DNA from: Isoetes taiwanensis
Lineage: Eukaryota > Streptophyta > Lycopodiopsida > Isoetales > Isoetaceae
Length of the DNA stretch: 64,000 nucleotides
Assembly: GCA_021234155.1 (NCBI GenBank)
Contig: JAJEKV010000003.1
Location: 27,883,166 to 27,947,165, forward strand
Direction: 5' to 3'
Both the position numbers and the translations under genes were made by a program. Below are positions 1 to 9,430 of this stretch, in pieces (positions within the stretch are counted from its first letter, which is position 1; the number at the start of each line of letters is the position of its first letter). The notes under the pieces were generated by a model. The model did not search any database. It had not been told where the DNA came from and was given only the letters and a program-made list of their open reading frames with translations.

Positions 1-65
1 ATATATTTCCTGGTTTATCATGTAAATTAGAACCTTGATCATTGGTGCAAGAGTGTCAATTTCAT

Positions 66-768
66 TGTTATGGACCAGGGCAAGTCGCACTTGCGGGCCT
101 TGGGACCAGGTGTTTGCTTTGGAAATGCCATCGGGTGGCCTGGGAATGTTCCAAAGTGCATCTACAGCCTAGGGGCGACGTATGGGGTTTTAAATGGTTA
201 AATTTTCGTATGTTAAAGTGGCATTTTAAATGAATTATAACGGGCCTTTTGGAAAACCACAACTATTGTTTTATGGGTATGAGGTGGTGTCCTGGGCAAG
301 ATGTTTAAAAGGAAAAATTGATCCCAGTAACGTCGCGTTGGAGCAGCTCGGTCGAATCTGATGGCCTTATAAATAAATAGGATTTGGTGACAATTTCTGT
401 GATCATAGTTTTGCCTCTGGAGCCAAGCAATTGGAGCATTCTGCTTTTTCTTGCTGCTTGATCTTCTACCTCTAGGGGTTTTAGACCATTTCCAATCGAT
501 TGGGAATCAATTCGGCTTGTTCCGAGCAACTCCATAATTTGGTGCTGCTTGTAAGGTCACTCCATTCTTGGAGCGTTCTTGACTTCTCTTTGAGCAATAC
601 TGCTGCTGCAGTATTGAGTTCTTGTGATAGAACTTCTGAAGCTGGGCTTCAGGCTGATCCTGGGGATCAGTAGCAGTTGTGCGTGGAGAGTTGTGGGAAC
701 TCATTGTTGAGGGGAGCTCTGGGAGTTCTAGGTAGCTCAATCGGACCTATTCTCTGTAGGCTGTGACA
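66..768 (+). repeat. Candidate 5' LTR of a Ty3/gypsy element
   Basis: Begins TGTTATGG and ends GACA, so it has the TG...CA ends expected of an LTR, and a primer-binding site follows two bases later. A TATA box lies at 368-375. Positions about 90-560 have a diverged relative in reverse orientation at 28,560-29,050, which supports a repeated LTR. No matching 3' LTR exists downstream because the element is broken at about 3,470. The left boundary is inferred from the TG and the relative; the right boundary is firmer because of the PBS. Confidence 0.6.
368..375 (+). promoter_or_regulatory. TATA box inside the gypsy LTR
   Basis: TATAAATA lies in the middle of the candidate LTR, a usual place for the U3 promoter of an LTR retrotransposon. 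Transcription would start about 30 bases downstream. Confidence 0.5.
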
Positions 769-770
769 GT

Positions 771-785
771 TTGGTATCATAGCAC
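771..785 (+). other. Primer-binding site of the gypsy element
   Basis: TTGGTATCATAGCAC closely resembles the TGGTATCAGAGC primer-binding site used by many plant LTR retrotransposons (complementary to the 3' end of initiator methionine tRNA), with one difference. It lies two bases after the CA end of the LTR, as expected. Confidence 0.65.
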
Positions 786-796
786 AGTTGAGAGCC

Positions 797-1992
797 ATGG
801 CTGATCCAACACAGGGTTTGGCGCAGCCAATTGATGGGTTACCGACTATAGCTTTGACTGATGTCATAGTACCTGCGCTCCGAGACATCTATTTGGAAGA
901 CTTGCCTATGTTCGATTTTGAAACGATGTTGCAGGCACAACCCAGTGTAGGATTGTCAGCTCCTTCCATAACTGATGTTAGTATGCAGCCTCTTATTGGT
1001 ACCGGACAGCCTGGGGGTAATCTAGTTCCACAGACAGGCTTGGCAGCTAGAGGGGCGAGTACCGTTGTCAGTGGAGTAGGCTCTGGGAGCAGTACTCCAA
1101 CAGCACCATTGATGGTGACTGCGACAACAGTTACTACTGTGCCAGGGGGTTCTCAAGAAGAGAATCCTTAATTGCTAAAACCCTGGACAATATGCAGAGA
1201 TAGATGAATCGAAGATTCTAAAGCGCTGCCCGGGAGCAACGCCTTAAAAAATAGGAGTGCTGCAAATAATTCCACAACCCAAATGGTACGAGCTACCACA
1301 AGGGGCCGGGTAGCTGCGAATGCACCACTTGTGGTTGGTCGCTCTATGACGGATACAGTAAACCGTTGTGAGTGAACCTTCCGAGGAGACCTTGAACGGG
1401 CTCTCGAAAGAGGAAATCAAAGCTCTGGAAAAGATGAAGTTGCCAGAGTTTGATGGAATGGGAACGCCAGAGGATGCGATGCTCTGGTTGGGTCGCATGA
1501 AATTATAGTATACGGCTACTAAGAAAGGCGATACTGCAAAAGTGTTGCGCGTCTCTCTTAAGTTAGAAGGTGTTGCCGCTTCATGGTGGGCTATTCACAC
1601 CGATAGCGGAAAGACCTTTCGGTCTTGGACAAACTTTTGTAAATAATTCAAAGATAGTATGCGTCTCATTTTGATAGTCGCCATGCACTAATATCACTCA
1701 GGGAGTCGGTGCAAACTGGAACTTTACAGGAGTACATTAGCAAGCTCCGTGGGTTGTTTGCGAGACATCCCTTGGTCATGAGGAACTTCAGAAGACCAAA
1801 AAGAGTTTCGATTGGAAGTCAAAACGAGCTGAAAATTCTGCAGAATCATCTCCTAAGAAGAGGAAATGGAATCAGTCAAATAAAAAGGCTGCAAGGCAGT
1901 CTAAAGATTCCAGTCAGAAAAAGGAAGCTATAAGGTGTTATAATTGCCGGGGCATGGGTCATTATGTGAGAGAATGTCCTAAGCTGCAAAAG
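797..1992 (+). pseudogene. Ty3/gypsy gag remnant with CCHC zinc knuckle
   Basis: An open frame starts with ATG at 797 (MADPTQGLAQ), 12 bases after the PBS, and stops at 1,171. Gag continues in other frames. At about 1,390-1,650 a retrotransposon gag core can be read (LPEFDGMGTPEDAMLWL, then LEGVAASWW and FRSWTNF), broken by stops. At about 1,936-1,980 there is a zinc knuckle of form CX2CX4HX4C (CYNCRGMGHYVREC). In life Gag packages the element RNA; this copy has several stops and frameshifts and is dead. The first 125 residues are Gly/Ser/Thr-rich and variable. The assignment to gypsy rests on the protease and RT that follow. Confidence 0.8.
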
Positions 1993-2135
1993 TCAAAGAA
2001 GACGATAACCGCAACGGTCAAAACACCAACGGAGGGTGAAATCATGAAGACGTTGTCAGCTATTGCAAGGGAAGAGAGCATGGTAAATGTTTCTTCTAAA
2101 GTTTTCTTTTGTAAAGTTATTCATGTTCTAGGTAG

Positions 2136-2250
2136 AATCAAGGGAAGGGATGTGGTTGTTCTTATTGATTCTGCGAGCACTGGCAATTTCTTGTCTGCAG
2201 ACTTAGCAAGGGAGCTAGGCCTGTAGCTGACAAAGGTGACTCCGTACGTG
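2136..2250 (+). pseudogene. Gypsy aspartic protease remnant
   Basis: In the frame that runs from the zinc knuckle to 2,226, the motif VVVLIDSASTGNFLSADLA is the retroviral-type aspartic protease active site (usually IDSGST or IDTGAT) with Gly replaced by Ala. Downstream, 2,367-2,460 carries YDVILGIKWLQ and LLIDC, the C-terminal part of the same protease fold, in a different frame. Stops between them show the gene is broken. It would have processed the Gag-Pol polyprotein. Confidence 0.75.
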
Positions 2251-2619
2251 GTTGAAAGAGAGGCGGGCTTCAAGTTCAGCATGGAGATCAATAAGCGCAG
2301 AATGTAAACTTAATACTTCAAGATAGAAGTTCACCTAGATCAGTATAGTTCAGAATTGATGCCGATTTGATCAATTTGAAACGTTATGATGTCATTTTAG
2401 GGATAAAGTGGCTTCAAACTGCACGTCTGCTCATTGACTGTGCATCCCATATGTTAACTTTTGAGTTAGAAGACACTAAGTCTGTTAGTATACAAGGATC
2501 ACCTTATGTGGGATCTGGAAAATTTTTATCGGCCACTCAGGCCAAAACTGTGTATAATAATCAAGTTTTCGGAATATATGTATATGATGATGATATATGC
2601 GTAAAAACTTGTAATTCAC

Positions 2620-3470
2620 TTGCAACCGGGTGGAAGCTCCCAGCTTCATCCTCAGTTACTTGATCTTTTAGAAAGATACAAGGATGTGTTTCCCGAGGAG
2701 TTGCCCATAGGACCACCTCCGTCAAGGGGAGTGGAGCATGAGATTAACCTTGAGCCTAGAACTAAACCAATTGCAAGAGCGCCTTACCGCTTAAGTCCTC
2801 TTGAGTTAGAGAAAGTTAAAAAGCAAGTTAAAGAATTGCTTGAAAAGGGGTTTATCCAGCCAAGCAAATCTCCTTTTGTGGCTTCAGTGCTGCTACTTAA
2901 GAAAAAAGATGAGACTATGCGCATGTGCATAGATTATCGCGGGCTTAACAAAGCCACAATTAAGGATAGATATCCTTTACCACGGATTGATGATATCTTA
3001 GATCATTTGGGCAGTGCAACTTGGTTTATCAAGATTGATTTGAGAAGTGGATATCATCAAATCAACATCCGTGATGAACCAGAAACTGCTTGTCGAACTC
3101 ATCAAGGTCATTATGAGTTCATAATCATGCCGTTTGGTCTCACCAATGTGCCAGCTACATTCACGAGGTTGATGACTAAGTATTTGCTGATTACTTAGAC
3201 AAATCAGTTGAAGTATTCTTGGATGATATACTTGTTTACTCGAACTCATTGGAAGAACACTTTCAGCATCTAGAGCAAGTGCTTAAAGTGTTGTGATCCA
3301 ATAAGTTGTATGCCAAAATCTCTAAATGTGATTTTCTCAAGCAAAGAGTTGCTTATTTGGGTCACATCTTATCGAGGGAGGGAGTGTCTCCAGACCCTAG
3401 CAAGGTACGAGCGGTCCAGGAATGGATTCAACCTAAGAATGTTCATGACTTGAGAAGTTTTCTTGTCACC
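2620..3470 (+). pseudogene. Gypsy reverse transcriptase remnant
   Basis: The frame 2,620-3,198 carries the RT N-terminal half: [20 protein letters not shown], then [20 protein letters not shown], then the catalytic strand [12 protein letters not shown] and the [12 protein letters not shown] motif. After a frame break, FLDDILVYSNS gives the second catalytic pair (LDD where YVDD or FIDD is usual). KRVAYLGHILSREGVSPDPSK-type sequence follows at 3,350-3,400 (here as QRVAYLGHILSREGVSPDPS). The element stops at RSFL near 3,470, before RNase H, where unrelated copia integrase sequence takes over. At least three stops or frameshifts; not functional. Confidence 0.88.
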
Positions 3471-3641
3471 TCTGCTCAATTCAAGTGTTTTTGTGAAGAG
3501 CATGGTATAGCTTGTGAGCCTATCATCACTGATTCCCCTCAGCAAAATGGTATTGTTGAGTATCAAGAATGTGCGATAATCAATGTTGTTCGATGTATGC
3601 TTATTCATGCTGGCTTGGATAAGTCATTTTGGGCAAAAACT
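3468..3641 (+). pseudogene. Copia integrase core fragment fused to gypsy RT
   Basis: Right after the gypsy RT the same open frame reads FCEEHGIACEPIITDSPQQN, then QNGIVEYQECAIINVVRCML and HAGLDKSFWA. This is the end of the Ty1/copia integrase core (usual form SPQQNGVAER...RSML...FWAEA), including the catalytic Glu of the D,D,E triad. It stops abruptly at FWAKT and joins an inverted copia leader. The junctions with gypsy on one side and copia leader on the other mark illegitimate recombination breakpoints. Confidence 0.8.
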
Positions 3642-3725
3642 GGATATCCAGCTCCAGAAAAAACATACACAGTTTTCGTCCCAGTGAGCCCTCGAAAATT
3701 CACAACCGCCCCAGAACCAGATGCA

Positions 3726-3738
3726 GGCTCTGATACCA
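3726..3738 (-). other. Copia primer-binding site (minus strand)
   Basis: On the minus strand this reads TGGTATCAGAGCC, a full match to the classic plant retrotransposon primer-binding site. It directly abuts the LTR sequence that begins TGTTGAATTT at 3,739, which on the minus strand ends in CA as an LTR should. Confidence 0.85.
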
Positions 3739-3928
3739 TGTTGAATTTACTAGTTTTACTAAGAAAACACAAAAGAAAGGAATGCATCACAATACAAAGA
3801 CATGTTTATTGAATGATGTGTGTTACAATATATAGGACACAAAAAGGTCCACACATGGAAAAAGGTGAAAGCTATAAGGAGCTCTCGTCGCCTTTTTATA
3901 AAGGCACGCTGCCCTAATATAGGGACGC
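3739..3928 (-). repeat. Partial copia LTR, minus orientation
   Basis: Adjoins the minus-strand PBS and has the expected terminal CA (TG on the plus strand). Only about 190 bp are present before the plus-strand leader begins, so the LTR is probably truncated. Contains a TATA-like run near 3,895. Confidence 0.6.
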
Positions 3929-3944
3929 TGCATCTGGTTCTGGA

Positions 3945-5350
3945 GCGGTTGTGAATTTTCGAGGGCTCACTGGGATAAAAAACTTTGTATGTTTTTTCTG
4001 GAGCTGGATATCCAGCCTGGAAGATTAAGATGGAGCTCGTCCTGCAAAGCGAAAAGCTTTTTGGAATTGTGATTGGAAATAATCTTCCTCCGGTGCAGTC
4101 GGTTGATGCAATTACCGGTAATCTTGTTCAGAACGGTGTTGCATACGATGCTTGGGTTAAGGATGTAGATGATTGGCATGACAAAGATCAAACAGCTCAA
4201 GCATTGATTCTCTATGCACTCAAAGAATCTATTTTAATGGATGCTAAGGATTTTGTTACTTCTAGTGAAGTATGGAAGTATTTGGAAAAAACTTATATGA
4301 AAAACTATGCATGAAGTGCTTAGTCTCCGCAAGGATCTTACATCATTGCAGTATCGTATGAATGATTCGTTTGACGAACATGTGGATAAATTTAAAGTGC
4401 TTCTAGAAGCATTGTCCGCAGCTAGTGCTAGTGTTCCGCATGATCAACATGTTGTTTATTTTTTGGAATCCATGCCAGAAGAGCTTCAGACTCTTACGAT
4501 AGTTCTAGCCAACAAAAAATCTATGACCTTAGATCGGGCTTGTGAATCTTTAAAAGATGGAGTACGAAAATTACAAAGGCAATCTATGCAAGACGATCAA
4601 GCTTTAATTGTTGCTAGTAATAAACGAGATCGAGAAGATGAAAAGGCGGCCTTTGTTACTGATACAAAGGCTAGTCGTAGTCGCAGTAGAAGCTGGCGTC
4701 GTGGTGGTGATACGCAGCAATTGGCTAGACTTGAGCAACATAAGTCAGAAACATTGCAAAAAGACGAATCATGTTGAAAGTGAATGTTATTATAAACGCT
4801 TTGTTAATGAGCATAAATCTTTACTCCGGGCAATCCGAGATGGGCCTCATATTTCAGATGAACATGCAAATGTTGCATGTGATGAAGCTTCTGAAGCCAG
4901 TTTTTCTACAGGAGTTGTTGTTTCCATGATTATTGATTCTGGTGCAACACACAGCACATGACTTTTCATAGGCATTGGTTGAAGAATTATCGCTCGCTTC
5001 AACTTAGGAAACTTGTATTTCTTGGTGATAACACGACTCATGTGGTCAAAGGCATTGGAGATATTCATGTTAATACTTCCAGTGGTGTGCAAGTCTTGTG
5101 TGGTATCTTACATGTGCCTGGTTTACGCCGGAACCTTATTTCCGTGTCTAGGCTTGTTGATCTTGGTCTATCCATACAGTTTGATAGACGATTATGTAGC
5201 TTCATTCAAGATGGATGTGTGCTTGGAGTTGCCCAGAGACAAGGTCGATTGTACGAGCTTAAATTGACCGATGATTTTGTGAATCTTATGACTGCCAGTG
5301 GAGATGAATCAAGTACACTGTGGCATTGTCCGCAGGGTTTGATGCGGCAT
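3945..5350 (+). pseudogene. Ty1/copia gag-protease remnant
   Basis: Reads in three frames. The first (to 4,314) starts the gag (FSGAGYPAWKIKMELVLQ) and the second (4,307-4,777) carries the UBN2-type gag core (SLQYRMNDSFDEHVDKFKVL, then FLESMPEELQTL) and an SR/RR-rich basic tail. Only the last part of a CCHC knuckle remains (NHVESEC). The protease active site is SMIIDSGATHST at about 4,924-4,960. After a further frame change, 4,958-5,353 carries the rest of the protease (LHVPGLRRNLISVSRLVDLG) and ends at LWHC, the start of the GAG-pre-integrase domain. The integrase piece at 3,468-3,641 belongs to the same class of element and lies out of order upstream. Confidence 0.85.
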
Positions 5351-5790
5351 TAGGTGATCCTCTTGGTGGATGTCAGGTATGGGTTATGTTTATAGAATTG
5401 AAAACTCAAAGTTCTGTATGTGACTAGTAATTGTCATTTTGCTTGGCAATCTTTTTCTGCCATAAGAAATAAAGGATGGTGAGCCTGCTGATGTGCCAGG
5501 TTAGAACTTATCCAAATATTCTGATGCCCCTTGTATATTTATTTTGGTGTCAGTGCAAATTTAGTAACCACGGATATTTAAGAAGTATGTAAAACACGAA
5601 GTCCGTCGTATTGAAGGTCTGGCTTAGCTTATAGTCCCCGTGCTGTGACCATCTTTCACAAGTATATATAGAGACTTGATTTTTGTGCAGTGAAGCAATT
5701 CCTGTATCAAGGAGTTGGAATCAATCTTACACTTCCAAGCTCAAGGGTCTTGCTTGTATCCATATAAGCCATTTTGAGGAGGTGTCCTTT
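5351..5790. other. No gene recognised
   Basis: AT-rich sequence between the copia remnant and the receptor-kinase fragment. It has intron-like T-rich runs but no ORF or domain I can name. Confidence 0.4.
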
Positions 5791-5821
5791 ATTTTGCTTG
5801 CATCAATACTAACCCTGCTGC

Positions 5822-6640
5822 ATGAACACCTCTTCTAGGTCACTTTCAAAAGAAAGAGAAGCTATTACAGCCAAGACTGTTTTTATAATAGTCATTTTGG
5901 CCATTGGAGGAAACCCCCTTGTATTATGTTGTTGGGCAATAGCAATTCTTAAATATCGAAGCCCTCGTGCATCGTGATGTCTTGATCTAGATGGCTTTTA
6001 TCCCCTTGCATCCCAGAACCTTTTTTTGTCTTTGGCATGTCAGAGTTCCCAGGAATGGTTTTTCAGATTTTAATGGGGTACTCAGATTATGGTTTGTGGG
6101 AGCCACTGGAGGAAATTTGCACACCATCTAGGATTGTGCACTCGGTCTTTTACATTCTTGGACGCCGAAGTCTACAGCTGTTCGGGATGGGAATGGGTGA
6201 TCAAGAGGATGCTTGACTTTTTCTTTCTTCTCACGCAGTTGCACTAGCATCTAGATCATTCAGCAGGGACTTTTTTTAGCTGTCAGCATGCTTGGTCAGT
6301 TTGTCCTTGGGGTTGTGCCACCACACAGAATCTCTCTTCTTGGGAATGTGCATATAGGTCACCTCTCTGATCATGTTCAGACATTTTCTCTCCATCGAGA
6401 ATGGCCATATCCTGCAGGGTGTTGCTGTTGGCATTGCAAGATCTTTAGCCTGCGTGACGACACTTGAAAGATTGACATTGGTAAATTCTTATCGGGATGA
6501 GATATCATGCTTAATGTGGATAAAGGTTTGATCTTTTTCACTTTGTGTAGTCTTCATTCACAGTGATCTAAAGCTGGAAATGCCTAAGCATTTGCCATTT
6601 GTGCTCCATGACATAATGTTTTGGTCATGGGGCCAGAAGC
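5822..6640 (+). pseudogene. Receptor-like kinase fragment (TM plus kinase pieces)
   Basis: A 51-codon frame at 5,822-5,977 has a basic patch followed by a hydrophobic span (TVFIIVILAIGG...LVLCCWAIAI) and a basic stop-transfer end, like the transmembrane segment of plant LRR receptor kinases. About 450 bp on, ILQGVAVGIARSLA (6,400-6,450) matches kinase subdomain VIa (VAVGIARGLAYLH), and VFIHSDLKLE near 6,553 matches the catalytic-loop motif (IHRDLKxxN, here HSDLKLE). No continuous frame links them; the intervening sequence may include intron remnants. The order TM, then helix E, then catalytic loop is correct for a receptor kinase. The glycine loop and DFG motif were not found. Most likely a captured or decayed gene fragment. 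Confidence 0.55.
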
Positions 6641-6722
6641 ATCTTAGATCAAACTCCTCCTTATGTTTAGCATGTTGAGGATCCGAAGATGCATGATTCA
6701 CAAGTTGAAGTGGTGGAGAAGA

Positions 6723-7425
6723 CTGCATAGATCTAGATTCTATTAATATTCCTCTAGATTCTCAAAGATTCTATGTAGATTCTCCTAGATTCTCTAAGAT
6801 CCTATCAAGGTTCCCCTATATTCTCAAATATTCTATAAAGATTCTCTAGGTTTCCATAAATTCTCTCGAGATTCCCATAGATTTCAAAGATTGTCCCAAG
6901 ATTCATCTAGATTCCCCACAATTCTATGTAGATTCCCTTAGATTCTATGAAGATTTTCGTGGGTACTCAAAGATTCCATCAACTAGATTCTTAAAGATTC
7001 CATCAGGAATTCCCTAGATTCTGAAATATTCTCTCAAGATTCACATAGATTCCCTAAGATTCTATGTCTTGAGATTCCCTAAATTCCCAAAGACTATTCC
7101 AAGATTCCTCTAGATTCCCCAAGATTCTATGTAGATTCTCTTAGCTTCCTGAGATCGTATGAGGATTCCCCTAGATTCTTGAAGATTCTCCCAAGAATCC
7201 CATAGATTTTGCAAAATTCTATATAGATTCTCCTAGATTCTCTAAAATCCTACAAAGATTCCCCTAGATTTCCAAAGATCCTAATGAGATTCCCTTAGAT
7301 TCCCTAAGGTTCTATTGAGATTCCTCTAAATTCCTAAAGGTCCCATGAAGATTCCCATAGATCCCCTTAAATTACATAGATTTCGTAAAATCCTAAGATT
7401 CTAAGAAGATTCTTAAAATCCGATC
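6723..7425. repeat. Degenerate minisatellite of phased GATTC
   Basis: About 700 bp built from short units containing GATTC roughly every 10 bases, grouped into a larger unit near 30 bp of the form GATTCCCCTA, GATTCTCAAA, GATTCTATGA. Sequence divergence is high, so the array is old. No coding frame. Confidence 0.8.
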
Positions 7426-7849
7426 AAGTGGGCCCCAACTACGATGGAACGGTGCCAAAGCACCACTCATTGGAAAGTCCTCGATCAGAAGAATCCAAAG
7501 GCGTGGGCCCCACCTTCATCCAACCCCTCTACCGCAAGTTATGTGTCTTTGAAGACGATTTAGAAAAAAATAAGCTTCTTGGAAAATCCACTCATAAATG
7601 TTTTGTACCTTACTTTTTATTAATGAAAGTGCCACCTCATCTCTTTAAAAAAAAAAATTTAAAAATTAATATAAACGCTTAATGGCTAGGATTTATTCTC
7701 GCCTTTTGATCTAATGGTTAGAATTTGCTACACCAAATCCACTTTTTGGCACCTTCTTGACAAAATTCAAGGTCTAGGATTTCTCCTTCCCTTTTCATCT
7801 GACGGCTTATACGCATGGTGCATGTTCACCTACAAGAGGGCTGCTTAGG
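7426..7849. other. No gene recognised
   Basis: Follows the GATTC array. It has a GTGGGCCCC pair about 95 bp apart, an A-rich run near 7,647-7,657 and no recognisable domain. Confidence 0.4.
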
Positions 7850-7867
7850 GTGGATCGATGTGGCACT

Positions 7868-8045
7868 GTCTCAGCCATCGATCTCAGATCTGGATGGCCC
7901 AGACAACGACACCTCAAATACTGGACCACTAGATAAGGAGGGAGCTTAAATGGTGGTTCAATTCGGGCCGTCAATCTCAGATCTGGACGGCCTAGACATC
8001 GCCACCTCAAAATATTGGAACACTGGATACAAGGGGGATGCTTAT
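7868..8045 (+). repeat. Two diverged tandem copies of about 105 bp
   Basis: The stretch starting ATCTCAGATCTGGATGGCC near 7,879 recurs as ATCTCAGATCTGGACGGCC near 7,973, each followed by a related ACACCTCAAA / CCACCTCAAA stretch. Non-coding; typical of plant repeat debris. Confidence 0.65.
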
Positions 8046-8103
8046 ATAATTGGTGGCCTCAAAGGAGGATGCTACTGGTTCAGATGTAGCACCTACATCT
8101 ATG

Positions 8104-8190
8104 AGATATATTTTCCCTCTTTTTGGTTTGCCTTTTTCTATCTTAAGTGATCGGCACACCAAGTTTACAGGTCATTTTTGGAGGGATCAA
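8104..8190 (+). pseudogene. Gypsy integrase core scrap
   Basis: Translates as IFPLFGLPFSILSDRHTKF followed by TGHFWRD. This is the stretch around the second catalytic Asp of Ty3/gypsy integrases (usual form GLPxxIVSDRDxxFTGxFW). Less than 30 residues remain, with no element sequence on either side. Confidence 0.75.
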
Positions 8191-8399
8191 ATGACGATCT
8201 CTTTGAAAAAGACATATTGCAGCAAATTATAGCTTTTGAAGGGACTTGCCATCATAAAATATGACAACCAAACCACAAAGGACTTGCCACCAAACCACAA
8301 GGAGAGGACATATTGCAAGTTTAAAATGTATAATAATGGTTTAGAATACAACTACATATATACACAAGTTATTTAGCACGTCGCATTTTCCTATGGCGC

Positions 8400-8610
8400 A
8401 AGTTGGGTAGTGGTCGTGTGGTGTGTGTAGTGTAGTGCATGTGGTCATGGTAGTGTAATATGTATAGTCTAGTGTAGTGTATATGTAGTGGTGTGGTGTG
8501 TTGTGTGTGTAGTGTAGTGTATGTGTAGTGTGTAGTGTATGTCTTAGTGTTTGTAGAGTATATGTAGTATGGTGTGTAGTGTGTGTAGTGTATATGTAGT
8601 GTGTATATTC
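8400..8610. repeat. GTGTAGT-type microsatellite
   Basis: About 200 bp almost wholly of G, T and A in GTGTAGTGTAGTG-like runs with changes. The minus-strand ORF over it (Tyr/His/Thr repeats) is a by-product and not a gene. Confidence 0.85.
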
Positions 8611-8661
8611 TAGGACTTTCTAAAAGATTATAAAAATACCGGAACAATCTAGAACGTCCTA

Positions 8662-8684
8662 GAATCTTCTAGAACTTTCTAGAA
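8662..8684. promoter_or_regulatory. Heat-shock-element-like array of five units
   Basis: GAA, TTC, TTC-type units alternate without a break at 5-bp steps: GAA (8,662), TTC (8,667), GAA (8,672), TTC (8,677), GAA (8,682), each separated by 2 bp. This is a perfect heat-shock-factor consensus. The element sits in TTCTAGAAC repeat DNA with no gene next to it, so the function is unproven. Confidence 0.4.
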
Positions 8685-8909
8685 CATCCTAGTTCCTACC
8701 TGCACATGTTCCAGAACATTATGGAGCAATTAGAGTTTAAACTTTTATTTTGTGCCTAAGATGTTTGACCATGAGGATCTAGAAAACTGGCATTAAACTA
8801 AAAACTCCATCCTCGTATGAAAGGCCCTTTTATATGCTGAGAAAGGAGACTTTTTTGCGCACAAATGCATATGGGATATTTTGTGCATACTCTAAGTGCA
8901 CCACGTATA

Positions 8910-8927
8910 TTCTAGAACATTCTAGAA
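8910..8927. promoter_or_regulatory. Second heat-shock-element-like array, four units
   Basis: TTC (8,910), GAA (8,915), TTC (8,920), GAA (8,925) alternate with 2-bp spacers, another perfect heat-shock-element consensus about 230 bp from the first. Same caution: it may be just an accident of a TTCTAGAACA repeat. Confidence 0.4.
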
Positions 8928-9430
8928 CCTACTAGATCTCTATACACTTCCTTTTGCTCTATCTCATGCGTAGTTGTGTTGCATTTTTAGGCCTGAGAAC
9001 TTTTGGAAACTTTTTATGCTTGATATGAGTGCATATCAGAAATTTAGATTATTATATATGTATGCAGCGCTTTTTACTCAACATGAGGCATGTCCTTTGA
9101 TTTTTTCTCTATATACTAGAAGCACTTTGTTGTAAAGTCTGCATTTATTGATTCATGGGGCCTAAGAATTGTACGGTCAAACAAGGAGAGTACTATGTAG
9201 TTGCATTATAGACTTGATTATACATTTTGAATGTACAATATTTCCCCTCCCTGTGGTTTGATGGCAAGTCCTTTGTGGTTTGGTTGCCATGTTTTATGGC
9301 GTAAGAAAATACTCTCTATCTACCTACTACCAAAAGTTCTTATTTTTCCTCCTCATCTAAGGATTGCCTTCATTGATGGCAACACCATGCACTCTTCATA
9401 CTAGTGCATCAGTTAATAACTCTAAGTAAT

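Larger units (their letters stand above)
3642..4015. repeat. Head-to-head inverted copia leader with LTR piece between
   Basis: Positions 3,642-3,730 are the reverse complement, with few differences, of 3,929-4,015. The repeated sequence is the copia leader plus start of gag. The 200-bp spacer is a copia LTR piece in minus orientation. The result is a long palindrome at the 5' end of the plus-strand copia remnant. Confidence 0.85.
8240..9305. repeat. Inverted repeat arms around a low-complexity core
   Basis: Positions 8,240-8,370 are related to the reverse complement of about 9,185-9,305 (CTTTGTGGTTTGGTTGCCAT and neighbours). The right arm is in the usual orientation of the protease repeat unit also seen at 14,340-14,450, 38,575-38,690 and 55,830-55,945; the left arm is flipped. 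Between the arms lie a TGTAGTG microsatellite and TTCTAGAAC repeats. Confidence 0.7.

Noticed and set aside
8369-8647. Minus-strand Tyr/His/Thr repeat protein
   Set aside because: Translation of a TGTAGTG microsatellite.
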